NCBI RefSeq assembly: GCF_004217545.1
Contig: NZ_SHKY01000001.1
Coordinates: forward strand, 5,642,001 to 5,706,000
Direction of reading: 5' to 3'
DNA from: Krasilnikovia cinnamomea
GTDB lineage: Bacteria; Actinomycetota; Actinomycetes; Mycobacteriales; Micromonosporaceae
Length of the DNA: 64,000 nucleotides
Shown: positions 8,988 through 16,728 of the stretch, piece by piece
Layout of the letters: the number at the start of each line of letters is the position of its first letter
Position numbering within the stretch: position 1 is the stretch's first letter
The notes under the pieces: generated by a model
What the model saw: the letters and a program-made list of their open reading frames with translations, nothing else
Database searches by the model: none
Told to the model about the DNA's origin: nothing
Program-made: the position numbers and the translations under genes

Positions 8988-9698
8988 TCACCTCGTGTAG
9001 ACCAGGGCACGCAGGGTGGCCTGGGTATAGCCCATCAGGTGCAGCCACGGGAGGAATTCACGCGGCGTTCGCTCCGCCCCGCACACCGGATCGACCCGTT
9101 GCGCGGTCTGGTCCGAGGCCGCGGCCGCATCCTCCGCCTGCACCGCCCGACACCTACGAATGACCTCCTTCTGGGCCTTTACCCATCTCTCGATGTTGGT
9201 CCGTACCTCGGCCGGAACAGCAGGCGGTGGCGGCGGCGGTGGCGGCGGTGGCGGTGGCGGTGGCGGCACGACGAACGATTCAACGGGCTGTGGCTGCTCG
9301 TCGGGCGGCGAGGACGGCACCCGTGGAACGGAGGAGTCCGCCGTCGACTCGGTCGCCACGTCTGACGGCACGGGCGGCTGTTCACCGGGTGTCTCAGGGG
9401 CACTCGATAGCAACGGGTACTTCTGGAGGACGGCCAACGCGTCCGCTTTCGCCCGGTCCCGTTTGGCCTCTGCTTGAACTGCCTTGTCGAATGCCCGCCG
9501 AAGCCGTGGTGGTGCGTTCTCTGGAAGCTTGTACCCGCCGGCTTCACCATCATGTGCTGCCTGAGTATCGGCCGGCGCTCCCGCTGTCGGCATCCCGCCC
9601 ACATCCGGTGAAGGCCCCGATGCCGCATTCGGCGTACACGCAGCTGTCAGCAGCAACACGGTCGCCGCCGTGCCAACCAGTCTCCCTGTTCGCCTCAA
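8988..9698 (-). CDS. proline-rich lipoprotein
   Basis: I choose the TTG start at 9698 because AGGAGGAG lies just upstream with ideal spacing; an in-frame ATG at 9740 has no comparable site. From there the N-terminus is a lipoprotein signal with a basic start and the lipobox LTAAC. The mature protein has a charged helical stretch (residues ~65-95 of the long form), a run of about 15 consecutive prolines that may span the wall, and a C-terminal helical domain with two cysteines. It would be anchored on the outer face of the membrane. It is embedded between the lectin gene and the polytopic membrane gene of the same operon. Confidence 0.7.
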   Translation of the reverse strand: MRRTGRLVGTAATVLLLTAACTPNAASGPSPDVGGMPTAGAPADTQAAHDGEAGGYKLPENAPPRLRRAFDKAVQAEAKRDRAKADALAVLQKYPLLSSAPETPGEQPPVPSDVATESTADSSVPRVPSSPPDEQPQPVESFVVPPPPPPPPPPPPPPPAVPAEVRTNIERWVKAQKEVIRRCRAVQAEDAAAASDQTAQRVDPVCGAERTPREFLPWLHLMGYTQATLRALVYTR

Positions 9699-9747
9699 GG
9701 TTCTCCTCCTGCTCAATGGCGTCGCGCCGGGCGAGCCCATTCAAAAC

Positions 9748-11091
9748 TCAGACGAGCCAGCGTTGGTTGGTCAGGTCGTTGCAGTCCCAGATCTGCACGC
9801 GCGCCCCGCGCGGGTTCTGTCCGCCCGCCTGGTCGAGGCAGAACCGGGGGTCGGCCATGTTGTGCAGCCGGTACACCGGCAGGCCCTCGTGGACGGACAC
9901 CTGCTCGCCCGACCAGCTCTGACTCCGGCGTGTGGGGTCACAGCGACGCTGGACGGCCGCGGCGCCGCGCTCCAGGGTGACCACGTCGAGGCACATTCCG
10001 GTGTGCCGCACGGTGAGCCGCCACTCGCGAGGCGGCGCGCCGTTGATGCGTGGTTCGGCTTTCCAATCCTGATTGCGCTCACCGATGAACGGCCAAGTCT
10101 GCAGGGCGGCACCGTCTCGCGCGTCGAAGCCGGGAACGTCGAGCACCGTGTTCGTCGCGAGATGCCCCGCCACCGAACCGGTACGCCACAGCTGGTTGAG
10201 GTTGTGCGCACAGGTGGTGATACGGACGCGGGCGCCGACCGGGTTCGTACCCGGCGTCATCTCCAGGCAGCCGTTCGCCGCGTCGCTGCGCAGCCGGAAC
10301 ACATCGACCCCGAACGAATCCTGGTAAGCCAGCCAGAACCGCCATTGCGAGGTCGCCGCCCAACATTCGTCGGTCTGGACCGCCAGGCCGCTGCCGAGAA
10401 CCACGCCGAGGCACGCACCACCGTGGTGCTGCGGCCGGATGTTGAACTGGCTTCGGTCCTCAAGTGCCGGCGCCATGGCCCACACCTGGTTTCCGCCGCC
10501 GAGGTACGACCACGTCTGCACCGCCGCGCCCCGGGTCGGAGACTTGCCGGAGACGTCGAGGACGGCGCTGCTGGCGGGGTTACTGATGACACCCCGGGTG
10601 GTCGTGGGCGCGAGGTTGTCCGCAGCCGCGCAGCCCGCCTTGTCGGGCGGCCGGTTCACGAACACCTCGATGGACGAGATCTGCTTGTCCCAGTTGGTGC
10701 CGTCCCGCCCCAGCGTGAACGACCGCAGGTCGAACAGCTTCACCCCTGGCGGGATCAGGGCACACGCGCCGGCGAACTCGGCGAGGTCGTAGATCCGTAG
10801 CCAGGCGCCCTCCTGGCCGCCGCCGGTGGTGTCCAGCGACGAGATCACGTCGTCCCAGAAGGTCCAGCAGTAGCCCGGGATGCATTGCCGGCCGGTGTCG
10901 AACAGGTACCTCTCCTCGCCTCTTGCGTCCTTGTCAAGCTTGTCGCCGGTCATCGAGTACCCGGTGTAAAACTGGGCACGCGGCGTCGAGGCGGACGCTG
11001 CCGGTACGGTCAGTCCAACTGCGACTAGCGCGACTAGCGCGACGAGCGCTGCCAGCGGAGCCGCCAGCCATCGGTTGCGGGGATTGGGCAT
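9748..11091 (-). CDS. secreted ricin-type beta-trefoil lectin protein
   Basis: 447 residues with a Sec signal peptide (residues 1-34, ending ASAS) and a GGGAG ribosome binding site. Residues ~35-160 form a Cys-containing domain (CIPGYCWTFWDD) of the kind found in beta/gamma-crystallin-like or peptidase-inhibitor-like secreted proteins. The rest contains two ricin-type trefoil repeats with QxW-like motifs (NQVWAM, NQLWRT, NQDWKA, SQSWSG, NQRWLV) and paired cysteines. It should bind carbohydrate outside the cell. It follows the sigma-factor fusion gene with a 184-bp gap, so it may be controlled by that sigma factor. Confidence 0.8.
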   Translation of the reverse strand: MPNPRNRWLAAPLAALVALVALVAVGLTVPAASASTPRAQFYTGYSMTGDKLDKDARGEERYLFDTGRQCIPGYCWTFWDDVISSLDTTGGGQEGAWLRIYDLAEFAGACALIPPGVKLFDLRSFTLGRDGTNWDKQISSIEVFVNRPPDKAGCAAADNLAPTTTRGVISNPASSAVLDVSGKSPTRGAAVQTWSYLGGGNQVWAMAPALEDRSQFNIRPQHHGGACLGVVLGSGLAVQTDECWAATSQWRFWLAYQDSFGVDVFRLRSDAANGCLEMTPGTNPVGARVRITTCAHNLNQLWRTGSVAGHLATNTVLDVPGFDARDGAALQTWPFIGERNQDWKAEPRINGAPPREWRLTVRHTGMCLDVVTLERGAAAVQRRCDPTRRSQSWSGEQVSVHEGLPVYRLHNMADPRFCLDQAGGQNPRGARVQIWDCNDLTNQRWLV

Positions 11092-11275
11092 CGATGCTCC
11101 CTTCGCGACGCGGCCCTATTGGCCGCGCTCACCATGGATTCGCACTCGACGAAGGTCCGCATAACACTTCCTCGAGGTTTTTTCCGTGATCGACGTCGTT
11201 GCGTGATCCGCAGCTGTAGTACGGGGGCCGAACTTCGTAGGTGCAAGATTCGGGCGAGGGTGGGTCGTGGTGCGT

Positions 11276-13588
11276 CTACGGGGCGCGCAGGTAACCGAGG
11301 GCGAAGTCGGCGTCGGTGGGCTTGCCGGCCGGGTCGAAGCACGCGACGAGAATGGTCACGATCTGCTTGGTCGAGTACGAGTTCCACACCGGCGTGCGGC
11401 AGTACCGGTCGGGTGAGCCGGTGGCGGTGAGGCTGACAGCGTCCGCTGGGTAGACCTGCGGCTTACCGATTGACTGGTACTTCACCTGGTATGTCCCCAC
11501 CCCGGTGCGGGTTACCGTCGGCAGTTCGCCGTTGCTGCTCCACGAACGTCCCCTAGCGACGCCTGGCGAGGCGCCGCCCGTGACGGTCACGTACGCCGCT
11601 GGAACACCCGGGTCGTGCGAGAGGCCGGAGCCCTCGGCGTAGCTGAACATCCAGGCGGTGTCGGTGGAGCACGCGATGCGTACCAGCAGCCCTCCGGACG
11701 TCCGGGCGGTCTGTGTGGGCCGGCAGCGCGAGGCCGCCGCCTGGGGCGTGATCACCGCGTACCCGCTTCCCGCGAACCCGCCGGCCACCGTCACTTCGTA
11801 GCGGCCAGCGGCGGTACGGCGTACCCGGGCCGGGCCGCCCGTGGCCGAGAATGTCCAGGTCCCGCCGTTCGGGGTGTACCGGGCCGTGACCATCGGTGCC
11901 GCGCCGCGGCTGGGATCGGCGACGATGACCTGGTACGGAAGGTTCTTTGCGGCACCCGCCGGGTCGTGGCACGCGACGTCGACCACCTCGTCGACACCGT
12001 CGTTGCGGGCGTCGACCGCCTGGCACGAGATCGCCTGCGGATAGCCCCAGCCCGCGCCGCTGGAAACGTGCACCACCGCGAACGGCGAGCCGACACCGGG
12101 GATCCGCACCTGATACCGGCCCTCGCCAGTACGAGTGGTCGTGGCGGATCGGGCGGCGAGGGCCGAGTCGGTCGAGCGCCGCCAGGTGCCCCACTGCCAA
12201 TCGTGGTGCAGGTCGATCGTTTCGCCGACAGCCGCCTGGTACTGGTACTCGCGGGTGGAGGCGTAGCCCCACATCACCGGCCCGGCCGGCACCGGCCCGG
12301 CCGGCACCGGCCCGGCCGGCACCGGCCCGGTGCCGGTACCGGCGACCGGGGTGGGCGCGCTGACGCCGGGCAGGGCCGACGCGCCGGGGACGGCCGGGGT
12401 GATCGCGGACGATGAGGGAGAGCCGGGGCTGGCCGGGGCGGTCCCGGACGGGGCCGAGCCCGGCAATGTTGCCGGGGGCGCGGGCGCCGCCGCACGCGGA
12501 TTATCCGGGTTGGGGTTAAACGGCCAGATCTGGTTGGTCGCCAACACACCGATGAGCACCGCGACCGCCGTCACCACAGCCGTACCGATCTTGACCGCCC
12601 CAGAGACCCCCGGCCGGCCGGCTCCGGCACTCTCTGACGTCCCGCCAGCGCCGACCGGCGAAGGCGGCGCCACGGGTGGCACGGACGCGCCACCAGGCGG
12701 GGTCGCCTGCGTCGGTGGCCGCGCGAGGTCCGTCGCGGGCTCTGCGCCGGACGAGAACGCGGCCGTGACCGCAGCCAACTGCGCCGCGGGCGCGGCGGCG
12801 CCGGCCCGACCGAGAATCCGGCGGGCCAGCAGCAGCGGCGCGGCCAGGAACGGCACCGCGATCAGCAGCTTGTCCGGGTCGAGGAGGCGGATGCCGTTCG
12901 TACGGCAGATGTCGCACTCACGAGCATGCCCGGTGACCCGTTTGCGCAGCAGGGGTGACACCTCGGCGCCGGCCGGTGCGAGCGCGGTCAGTTGGGGGCA
13001 CAGCATGCGGCGCTGGCCGAGCAGGCTGATGGTGAGTACGGCGTCGGTCAGCCGCTGGCGCAGCCGGGACAGGCGCACGTTGAGGTGGGCTGGGGTGATG
13101 TCCATGGTTGTGGCGAGCTGCTCGCGGGTGAGCCTGCCGGAGTACACCTGCAGGTAGCTGGCTAGCAGGTCGCTGTCGTCGGGGTCCAGGGCCGCCGACG
13201 CAGCGTCCAGCAGTTCCTGGGCGCGATCGGCACCCGGATTGCCTCCGAGGTCTTGGGCTGGCGCGCCGGGAGCCACGGTGGACAGGTCGTCGACGAGCAG
13301 AACGTGCCCATTCTCGGCGGCGCGTCGTACCTGGTCGAGTGTCTTGTAGCGGGCGACGCCGAGTAGCCAGGGGAGTAGCTCGTACCCATCGGTGAAGTTC
13401 TGCAGGCGCGAGTCGAAGACGGACAAGAAGGTCTCCGCGACCGCGTCATCCGCGGTCTGCTGGTGCCCGCGCAGCCGGCGCAGGCAGAAGTTGTACACCG
13501 AATCGCGGTAGCGCCGGTAGATCTCGGCGAACGCCTCGGGGTCACCCTGCCGGGCGAGGCTGACGAGCTCGGCAACGGGCTGAGTCAT
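11276..13588 (-). CDS. ECF-type sigma factor fused to zinc-finger anti-sigma-like segment, TM helix and extracellular domain
   Basis: 770 residues from the ATG at 13588, which has GAGGGG upstream. Residues 8-90 are sigma region 2 (FAEIYRRYRDSVYNFCLRRL) and 125-185 are region 4 (LTREQLATTMDITPAHLNVR). A Cys (197) plus H221-x3-C225-x2-C228 resembles the zinc site of ZAS anti-sigma factors. A Pro/Ala-rich linker leads to one membrane helix at about 333-352. After it comes a linker with GPVPA repeats, then about 270 residues of exported beta-rich domain with three similar repeats and cysteine pairs. Sigma factors with membrane-anchored C-terminal extensions are known in actinomycetes. Here sensing, anti-sigma and sigma functions appear to be on one chain. 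Confidence 0.82.
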   Translation of the reverse strand: MTQPVAELVSLARQGDPEAFAEIYRRYRDSVYNFCLRRLRGHQQTADDAVAETFLSVFDSRLQNFTDGYELLPWLLGVARYKTLDQVRRAAENGHVLLVDDLSTVAPGAPAQDLGGNPGADRAQELLDAASAALDPDDSDLLASYLQVYSGRLTREQLATTMDITPAHLNVRLSRLRQRLTDAVLTISLLGQRRMLCPQLTALAPAGAEVSPLLRKRVTGHARECDICRTNGIRLLDPDKLLIAVPFLAAPLLLARRILGRAGAAAPAAQLAAVTAAFSSGAEPATDLARPPTQATPPGGASVPPVAPPSPVGAGGTSESAGAGRPGVSGAVKIGTAVVTAVAVLIGVLATNQIWPFNPNPDNPRAAAPAPPATLPGSAPSGTAPASPGSPSSSAITPAVPGASALPGVSAPTPVAGTGTGPVPAGPVPAGPVPAGPVMWGYASTREYQYQAAVGETIDLHHDWQWGTWRRSTDSALAARSATTTRTGEGRYQVRIPGVGSPFAVVHVSSGAGWGYPQAISCQAVDARNDGVDEVVDVACHDPAGAAKNLPYQVIVADPSRGAAPMVTARYTPNGGTWTFSATGGPARVRRTAAGRYEVTVAGGFAGSGYAVITPQAAASRCRPTQTARTSGGLLVRIACSTDTAWMFSYAEGSGLSHDPGVPAAYVTVTGGASPGVARGRSWSSNGELPTVTRTGVGTYQVKYQSIGKPQVYPADAVSLTATGSPDRYCRTPVWNSYSTKQIVTILVACFDPAGKPTDADFALGYLRAP
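12277..12321 (-). repeat. three perfect 15-bp tandem repeats inside the sigma-fusion gene
   Basis: Three adjacent copies of a 15-bp unit (CCGGCCCGGCCGGCA on the plus strand) at 12277-12291, 12292-12306 and 12307-12321, with a partial fourth. They encode GPVPA repeats in the linker just outside the membrane helix, so copy number changes would alter linker length without shifting frame. Confidence 0.9.
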
Positions 13589-13894
13589 GGTGGATCCCCT
13601 CGCAGAAAAACTCAAGACCCGGGAATCGGGCGCGAGCTGTACACCGTGACCGTTTGTCGGCAGCGTCAGCGTTGTTCGAACGCCACGTGGTAGATCCAGG
13701 AGCGGCACTCTCATCTACGGAGAGTGCCCGGCTGGGGCCTGCCACGGCTTGACTCTCCCGTTCGCCGGTTACGGAGCGTTGCGGGGACAAGCTTCGAGAT
13801 CTCGGCGCATGATCGGAAGACCCGAACGAGCGTCTTCTGGGTCAGAACTCCGACAGCCATCGATTGAACCTTTGTGGAGGTGTCAACGACCTTT

Positions 13895-13991
13895 TCGCAG
13901 AAAGGAAACGATTTTCTGCGATAGCGTGGTCCGCGACCAGCACTGGGACCCCGTCGCAACCGCGGCGACTCGGGGTGCTTTTCTGCGATAG
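13895..13991. repeat. repeated TTTCTGCGA motif upstream of tyrosine recombinase
   Basis: TCGCAGAAA at 13895-13903 and its exact complement TTTCTGCGA at 13913-13921 form a 9-bp inverted repeat with a 9-bp spacer. TTTCTGCGATAG recurs in direct orientation at 13980-13991, ending 19 bp before the recombinase start codon. A fourth copy (TCGCAGAAA) lies at 13600-13608, next to the sigma-factor start. The arrangement of inverted arms around a short spacer resembles core and arm sites for tyrosine recombinases; it could instead be a repressor operator. Confidence 0.55.
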
Positions 13992-14010
13992 AGCCGAAGG
14001 GGCGATCGAC

Positions 14011-14940
14011 ATGGGTGCCGTGCGCCAACTCCGTCCGGTGACCGCGCCGACCGTCGGCGCGGCGATCGGCGCGTACCTGTCCACCCTCGACCACCCCGAG
14101 ACCGCCGGCACCCGCCGCGTCTACACCTCCACCCTGCGACAGCTCCGCGACCACCTCGGCGCCGACCACCCGCTGTCCGCACTCGAACAGGACGAGGACG
14201 CCGCGCGGCTCGTCGACTGGTTCACCCGACGGTGGGCCGAACAAGCGCCGGCCACGTTCAACCGCAACCTCGACGCCCTGCGCTCCGCGATCGGCTACTG
14301 GCGCGACCAGGACTGGCTACACAGCGACCCCACCCGGCCCCTGCGCCGCCGCGGCCGCGCCCCCGACCGCACCCGAGCCTTGCCCAAGACCGCCATCGAG
14401 GATCTACTCACCCGCGATAACCTTTCCTTGCGGGAGAAGACGCTGTGGCGGATGCTCTACGAGACCGCCGCCCGCGCGAGCGAGGTCCTCGCCCTCGACG
14501 TCGCCGACCTCGACCTACGCAACCGCTGCGCGAAAGTGCGCCGCAAAGGCAGCGCCGTCGACGTGATCATCTGGCAGACCGGCACCGCCCGGCTCCTGCC
14601 CCGTCTGCTCCGGGGCCGCCGCCGCGGACCCGTGTTCCTGACCGACCGCCGCGCCCGCCTACCCCTGGCCCCCACCGACCTCGACCCGGCCACCGGCCAG
14701 GCCCGGCTGTCCTACCGCCGCGCCGCCGAGCTGTTCACCGCCGCCGCCGGCGGCGCGACCCTGCACCAACTCCGGCACTCCGCGCTCACCCACGCCGCCG
14801 AGGACGGCGCCAACACCTCCACCCTGCTTTCCTACAGCGGCCACACCTCAGTGGCGTCCCTCGCCCGGTACGCCCGCGTCTCACCTGAAGCCCTCGGCCG
14901 CTGGCAACAACAACGCGACCCCACCACCCGACGCCGATAA
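14011..14940 (+). CDS. tyrosine recombinase/integrase
   Basis: 309 residues from the ATG at 14011, preceded by GAAGGGG. The SAM-like core-binding domain occupies about residues 15-110 (GTRRVYTSTLRQLRDHL). The catalytic domain follows, with the box-I Arg in YETAARASEVLALD, HQLRHSALTH (His-x-x-Arg), the GHTS histidine and the ARYARVS tyrosine. All catalytic residues are present, so it looks active. A longer upstream in-frame extension is possible but has no homology. The 9-bp repeats directly upstream may be its recombination or regulatory sites. The downstream region holds a fragment of another integrase. Confidence 0.85.
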   Translation: MGAVRQLRPVTAPTVGAAIGAYLSTLDHPETAGTRRVYTSTLRQLRDHLGADHPLSALEQDEDAARLVDWFTRRWAEQAPATFNRNLDALRSAIGYWRDQDWLHSDPTRPLRRRGRAPDRTRALPKTAIEDLLTRDNLSLREKTLWRMLYETAARASEVLALDVADLDLRNRCAKVRRKGSAVDVIIWQTGTARLLPRLLRGRRRGPVFLTDRRARLPLAPTDLDPATGQARLSYRRAAELFTAAAGGATLHQLRHSALTHAAEDGANTSTLLSYSGHTSVASLARYARVSPEALGRWQQQRDPTTRRR

Positions 14941-15148
14941 CCCCTCACAGGCCCCTCTGACCAGCCTTACCGCTAGTTTCACAAGATCGTCAGTCATGGG
15001 CCGAACCGAGCTCCATCTAGCGGCGTTGCGACCACCACTGCTCCGGCCCTTCAGCTTGCACGGGCATGGCGAGGTTCCCCGCCAGGGCGGGAACCTCACC
15101 ATGCGGCTGACTGCCCACACCTGAGCCGCGTGACGGCGCGCCCGCACC

Positions 15149-15345
15149 GTCGAAGTCCTCGTCGACCGCGACGCGATTGCCTCCGGCGTCGCCGCGAATG
15201 GCGACCCCTGGCAGTACTACGACCTCGGCCACGGCTGGTGCACCTACACGTTCTTCGAGCAGTGCCAGCATCGCATGGCCTGCGCCCGCTGCGACTTCTA
15301 CACCCCGAAGGCGTCCAGCAAGGGCCGATCCGGGCGAAGGGTCAC
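15149..15345 (+). pseudogene. C-terminal fragment of a second tyrosine recombinase-like protein
   Basis: The reading VEVLVDRDAIASGVAANGDP continues through a Cys/His cluster (CTYTFFEQCQHRMACARCDF) to YTPKAS. This matches the end of large actinomycete integrase/transposase proteins that finish with a zinc-binding cluster. No N-terminal catalytic domain is present, and the frame runs into unrelated sequence after about 15340. It is a decayed remnant. The stretch between the intact integrase (ends 14940) and this fragment holds no gene. Confidence 0.55.
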
Positions 15346-15484
15346 CGCGAGATCACCTCTCGAACACCACCACCCCGCAGGGTGCCGTCTCGAACACTCT
15401 CGGTCACCCAGCGATCTTGAACGCCTATGGAAACGAGTCCGTACCAACTCAGGACGAAATCCGTACCCAGTTCGGGAGATCAGT

Positions 15485-16520
15485 GGCTCTGGCAAGATTG
15501 TCTGCCGGGACGGCTCGCCGATCTACCGTAAGGGCATCACCAGCGGCGCTCCGGACGCCATCCAGGTCAGCGACCGGTTTCACTTGTGGCAGGGCCTGGC
15601 CCGAAGAGTCCAGCAGATCGCCACCGTGCACCGCGGCTGCCTGCCCACCGCCGCTCCCGAACCCGATCCTGGTTCGGCAACGTCCGCCGCGACCGAGGCG
15701 ACGCCCACCACGGACAGCCCTGCGTCAACCACGCCAGGCACCTGTTCGAGACCGTGCACGCGCTCACCGACACCGGCCGCGCCTACAACGCCGTCGCCCG
15801 CCAGTTGGGCCTGGATTGGCGCACCGTGCGCAAGTACGCGACCGCCGCCATCTGGCAGGAATGCGTACGCCGCCCACGGCCCCCGTCCCCGCTCGACCGC
15901 TACCTCGAGTACCTGCAGCAACGCTTCGACGAAGGCGAACACAACGCCAAACTGCTGCACGAAGAACTGAAAGCCAAGGGTTACCTCGGCCACTACCAGC
16001 GCGTGAAAATGGCGGTCGCGCCGCTACGCCGAGGCCTGCCCGTCGAGCAACCCCACCAGCGCCCACCGTCACCACGCGAAGTCGCCCGTTGGATCACCAG
16101 CAGCCCACCACGACGAACCCTCGACACCGCCGAACGGCTCCAACGCCTGCTCGCACACTGCCCCGAGCTCGACCGCACCCACACCCTGGTCCGAGCCTTC
16201 GCCGCCATGTTCGACACCAACGACCCCGGACCACTACCAGACTGGCTCAACGAACTCGAAGAGAGCCGCCTACCCGGACTGCCCAGCCTCGCCAAAGTCA
16301 TCCGCGAAGACCTTCCCGCAGTCGTCCAGGCCGTCACCTCGCCCTACAGCTCCGGCGTCAACGAAGGCCGCATCACCGACGTCAAACTCCAAAAGCGACT
16401 CATGGCCGGCCGCGCGAAAGTCCCACTCCTACGCCAACGAGTCGTACTCATCGCACACCTACGCCGACACGCCGCCGCAGCTCACTAACGATCTCCCGGC
16501 ACGAAAATCTTGCCAGAGCC
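15485..16520 (+). mobile_element. internally deleted ISL3-family element with 8-bp target duplication
   Basis: The left end GGCTCTGGCAAGATT (15485-15499) is matched by its exact reverse complement at 16506-16520. The element is flanked on both sides by the identical octamer AGATCAGT (15477-15484 and 16521-16528). ISL3 elements have GGCTCT-type ends and 8-bp duplications, and the interior encodes ISL3 transposase pieces. At 1036 bp it is shorter than a full element: the left terminal repeat runs directly into the middle of the transposase. It therefore looks like a deletion derivative. Confidence 0.85.
15500..16488 (+). pseudogene. ISL3-family transposase, N-terminus deleted and frameshifted
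   Basis: The reading starts IVCRDGSPIYRKGITSGAPD and continues into VSDRFHLWQGLARRVQ, a catalytic-core segment with an Asp of the DDE triad. After about 15650 the match moves to another frame (ARHLFETVHALTDTGRAYNA) and runs to the end, including SSGVNEGRITDVKLQKR with the catalytic Glu, at 16488. The DNA-binding N-terminus and the first catalytic Asp are absent. It cannot make a working transposase, but it could have been mobilised in trans. Confidence 0.8.
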
Positions 16521-16728
16521 AGATCAGTTCGTACCCCGACACGGCTGGCCGATGGAGCTCTCGCAGGTCGCGCCGTGGTCGCTTTCGCTCGTTAGCGGCT
16601 TGATCCATTCCAGTGTGGAGCCCTCACCGAACGCGAACAGTATCCGCGTAAAGTCCTGACCCTGAACCAGGTTGTCTGCCCTAGGGTGAACCCCCGGTTC
16701 GTCTTGTTGCCACCCCGCAGGAGACTCC
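16521..16728 (-). other. intergenic region with a decayed minus-strand C-terminal fragment
   Basis: On the minus strand, 16524 to about 16660 reads like the natural end of a secreted protein (FTRILFAFGEGSTLEWIKPL, then a CESSIGQPC pair) and ends at a TGA overlapping the right copy of the IS target duplication. No start or N-terminus can be found. The rest is the upstream region of the glycoside hydrolase gene, with AGGAGA just before its ATG. Confidence 0.35.

Noticed and set aside
9227..9272. GGCGGT run as a microsatellite or regulatory repeat
   Set aside because: It is the coding strand complement of the polyproline stretch in the lipoprotein gene.
13589..13714. Longer start for the sigma-factor fusion
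   Set aside because: The 42 extra residues have no sigma homology, while GAGGGG precedes the ATG at 13588.
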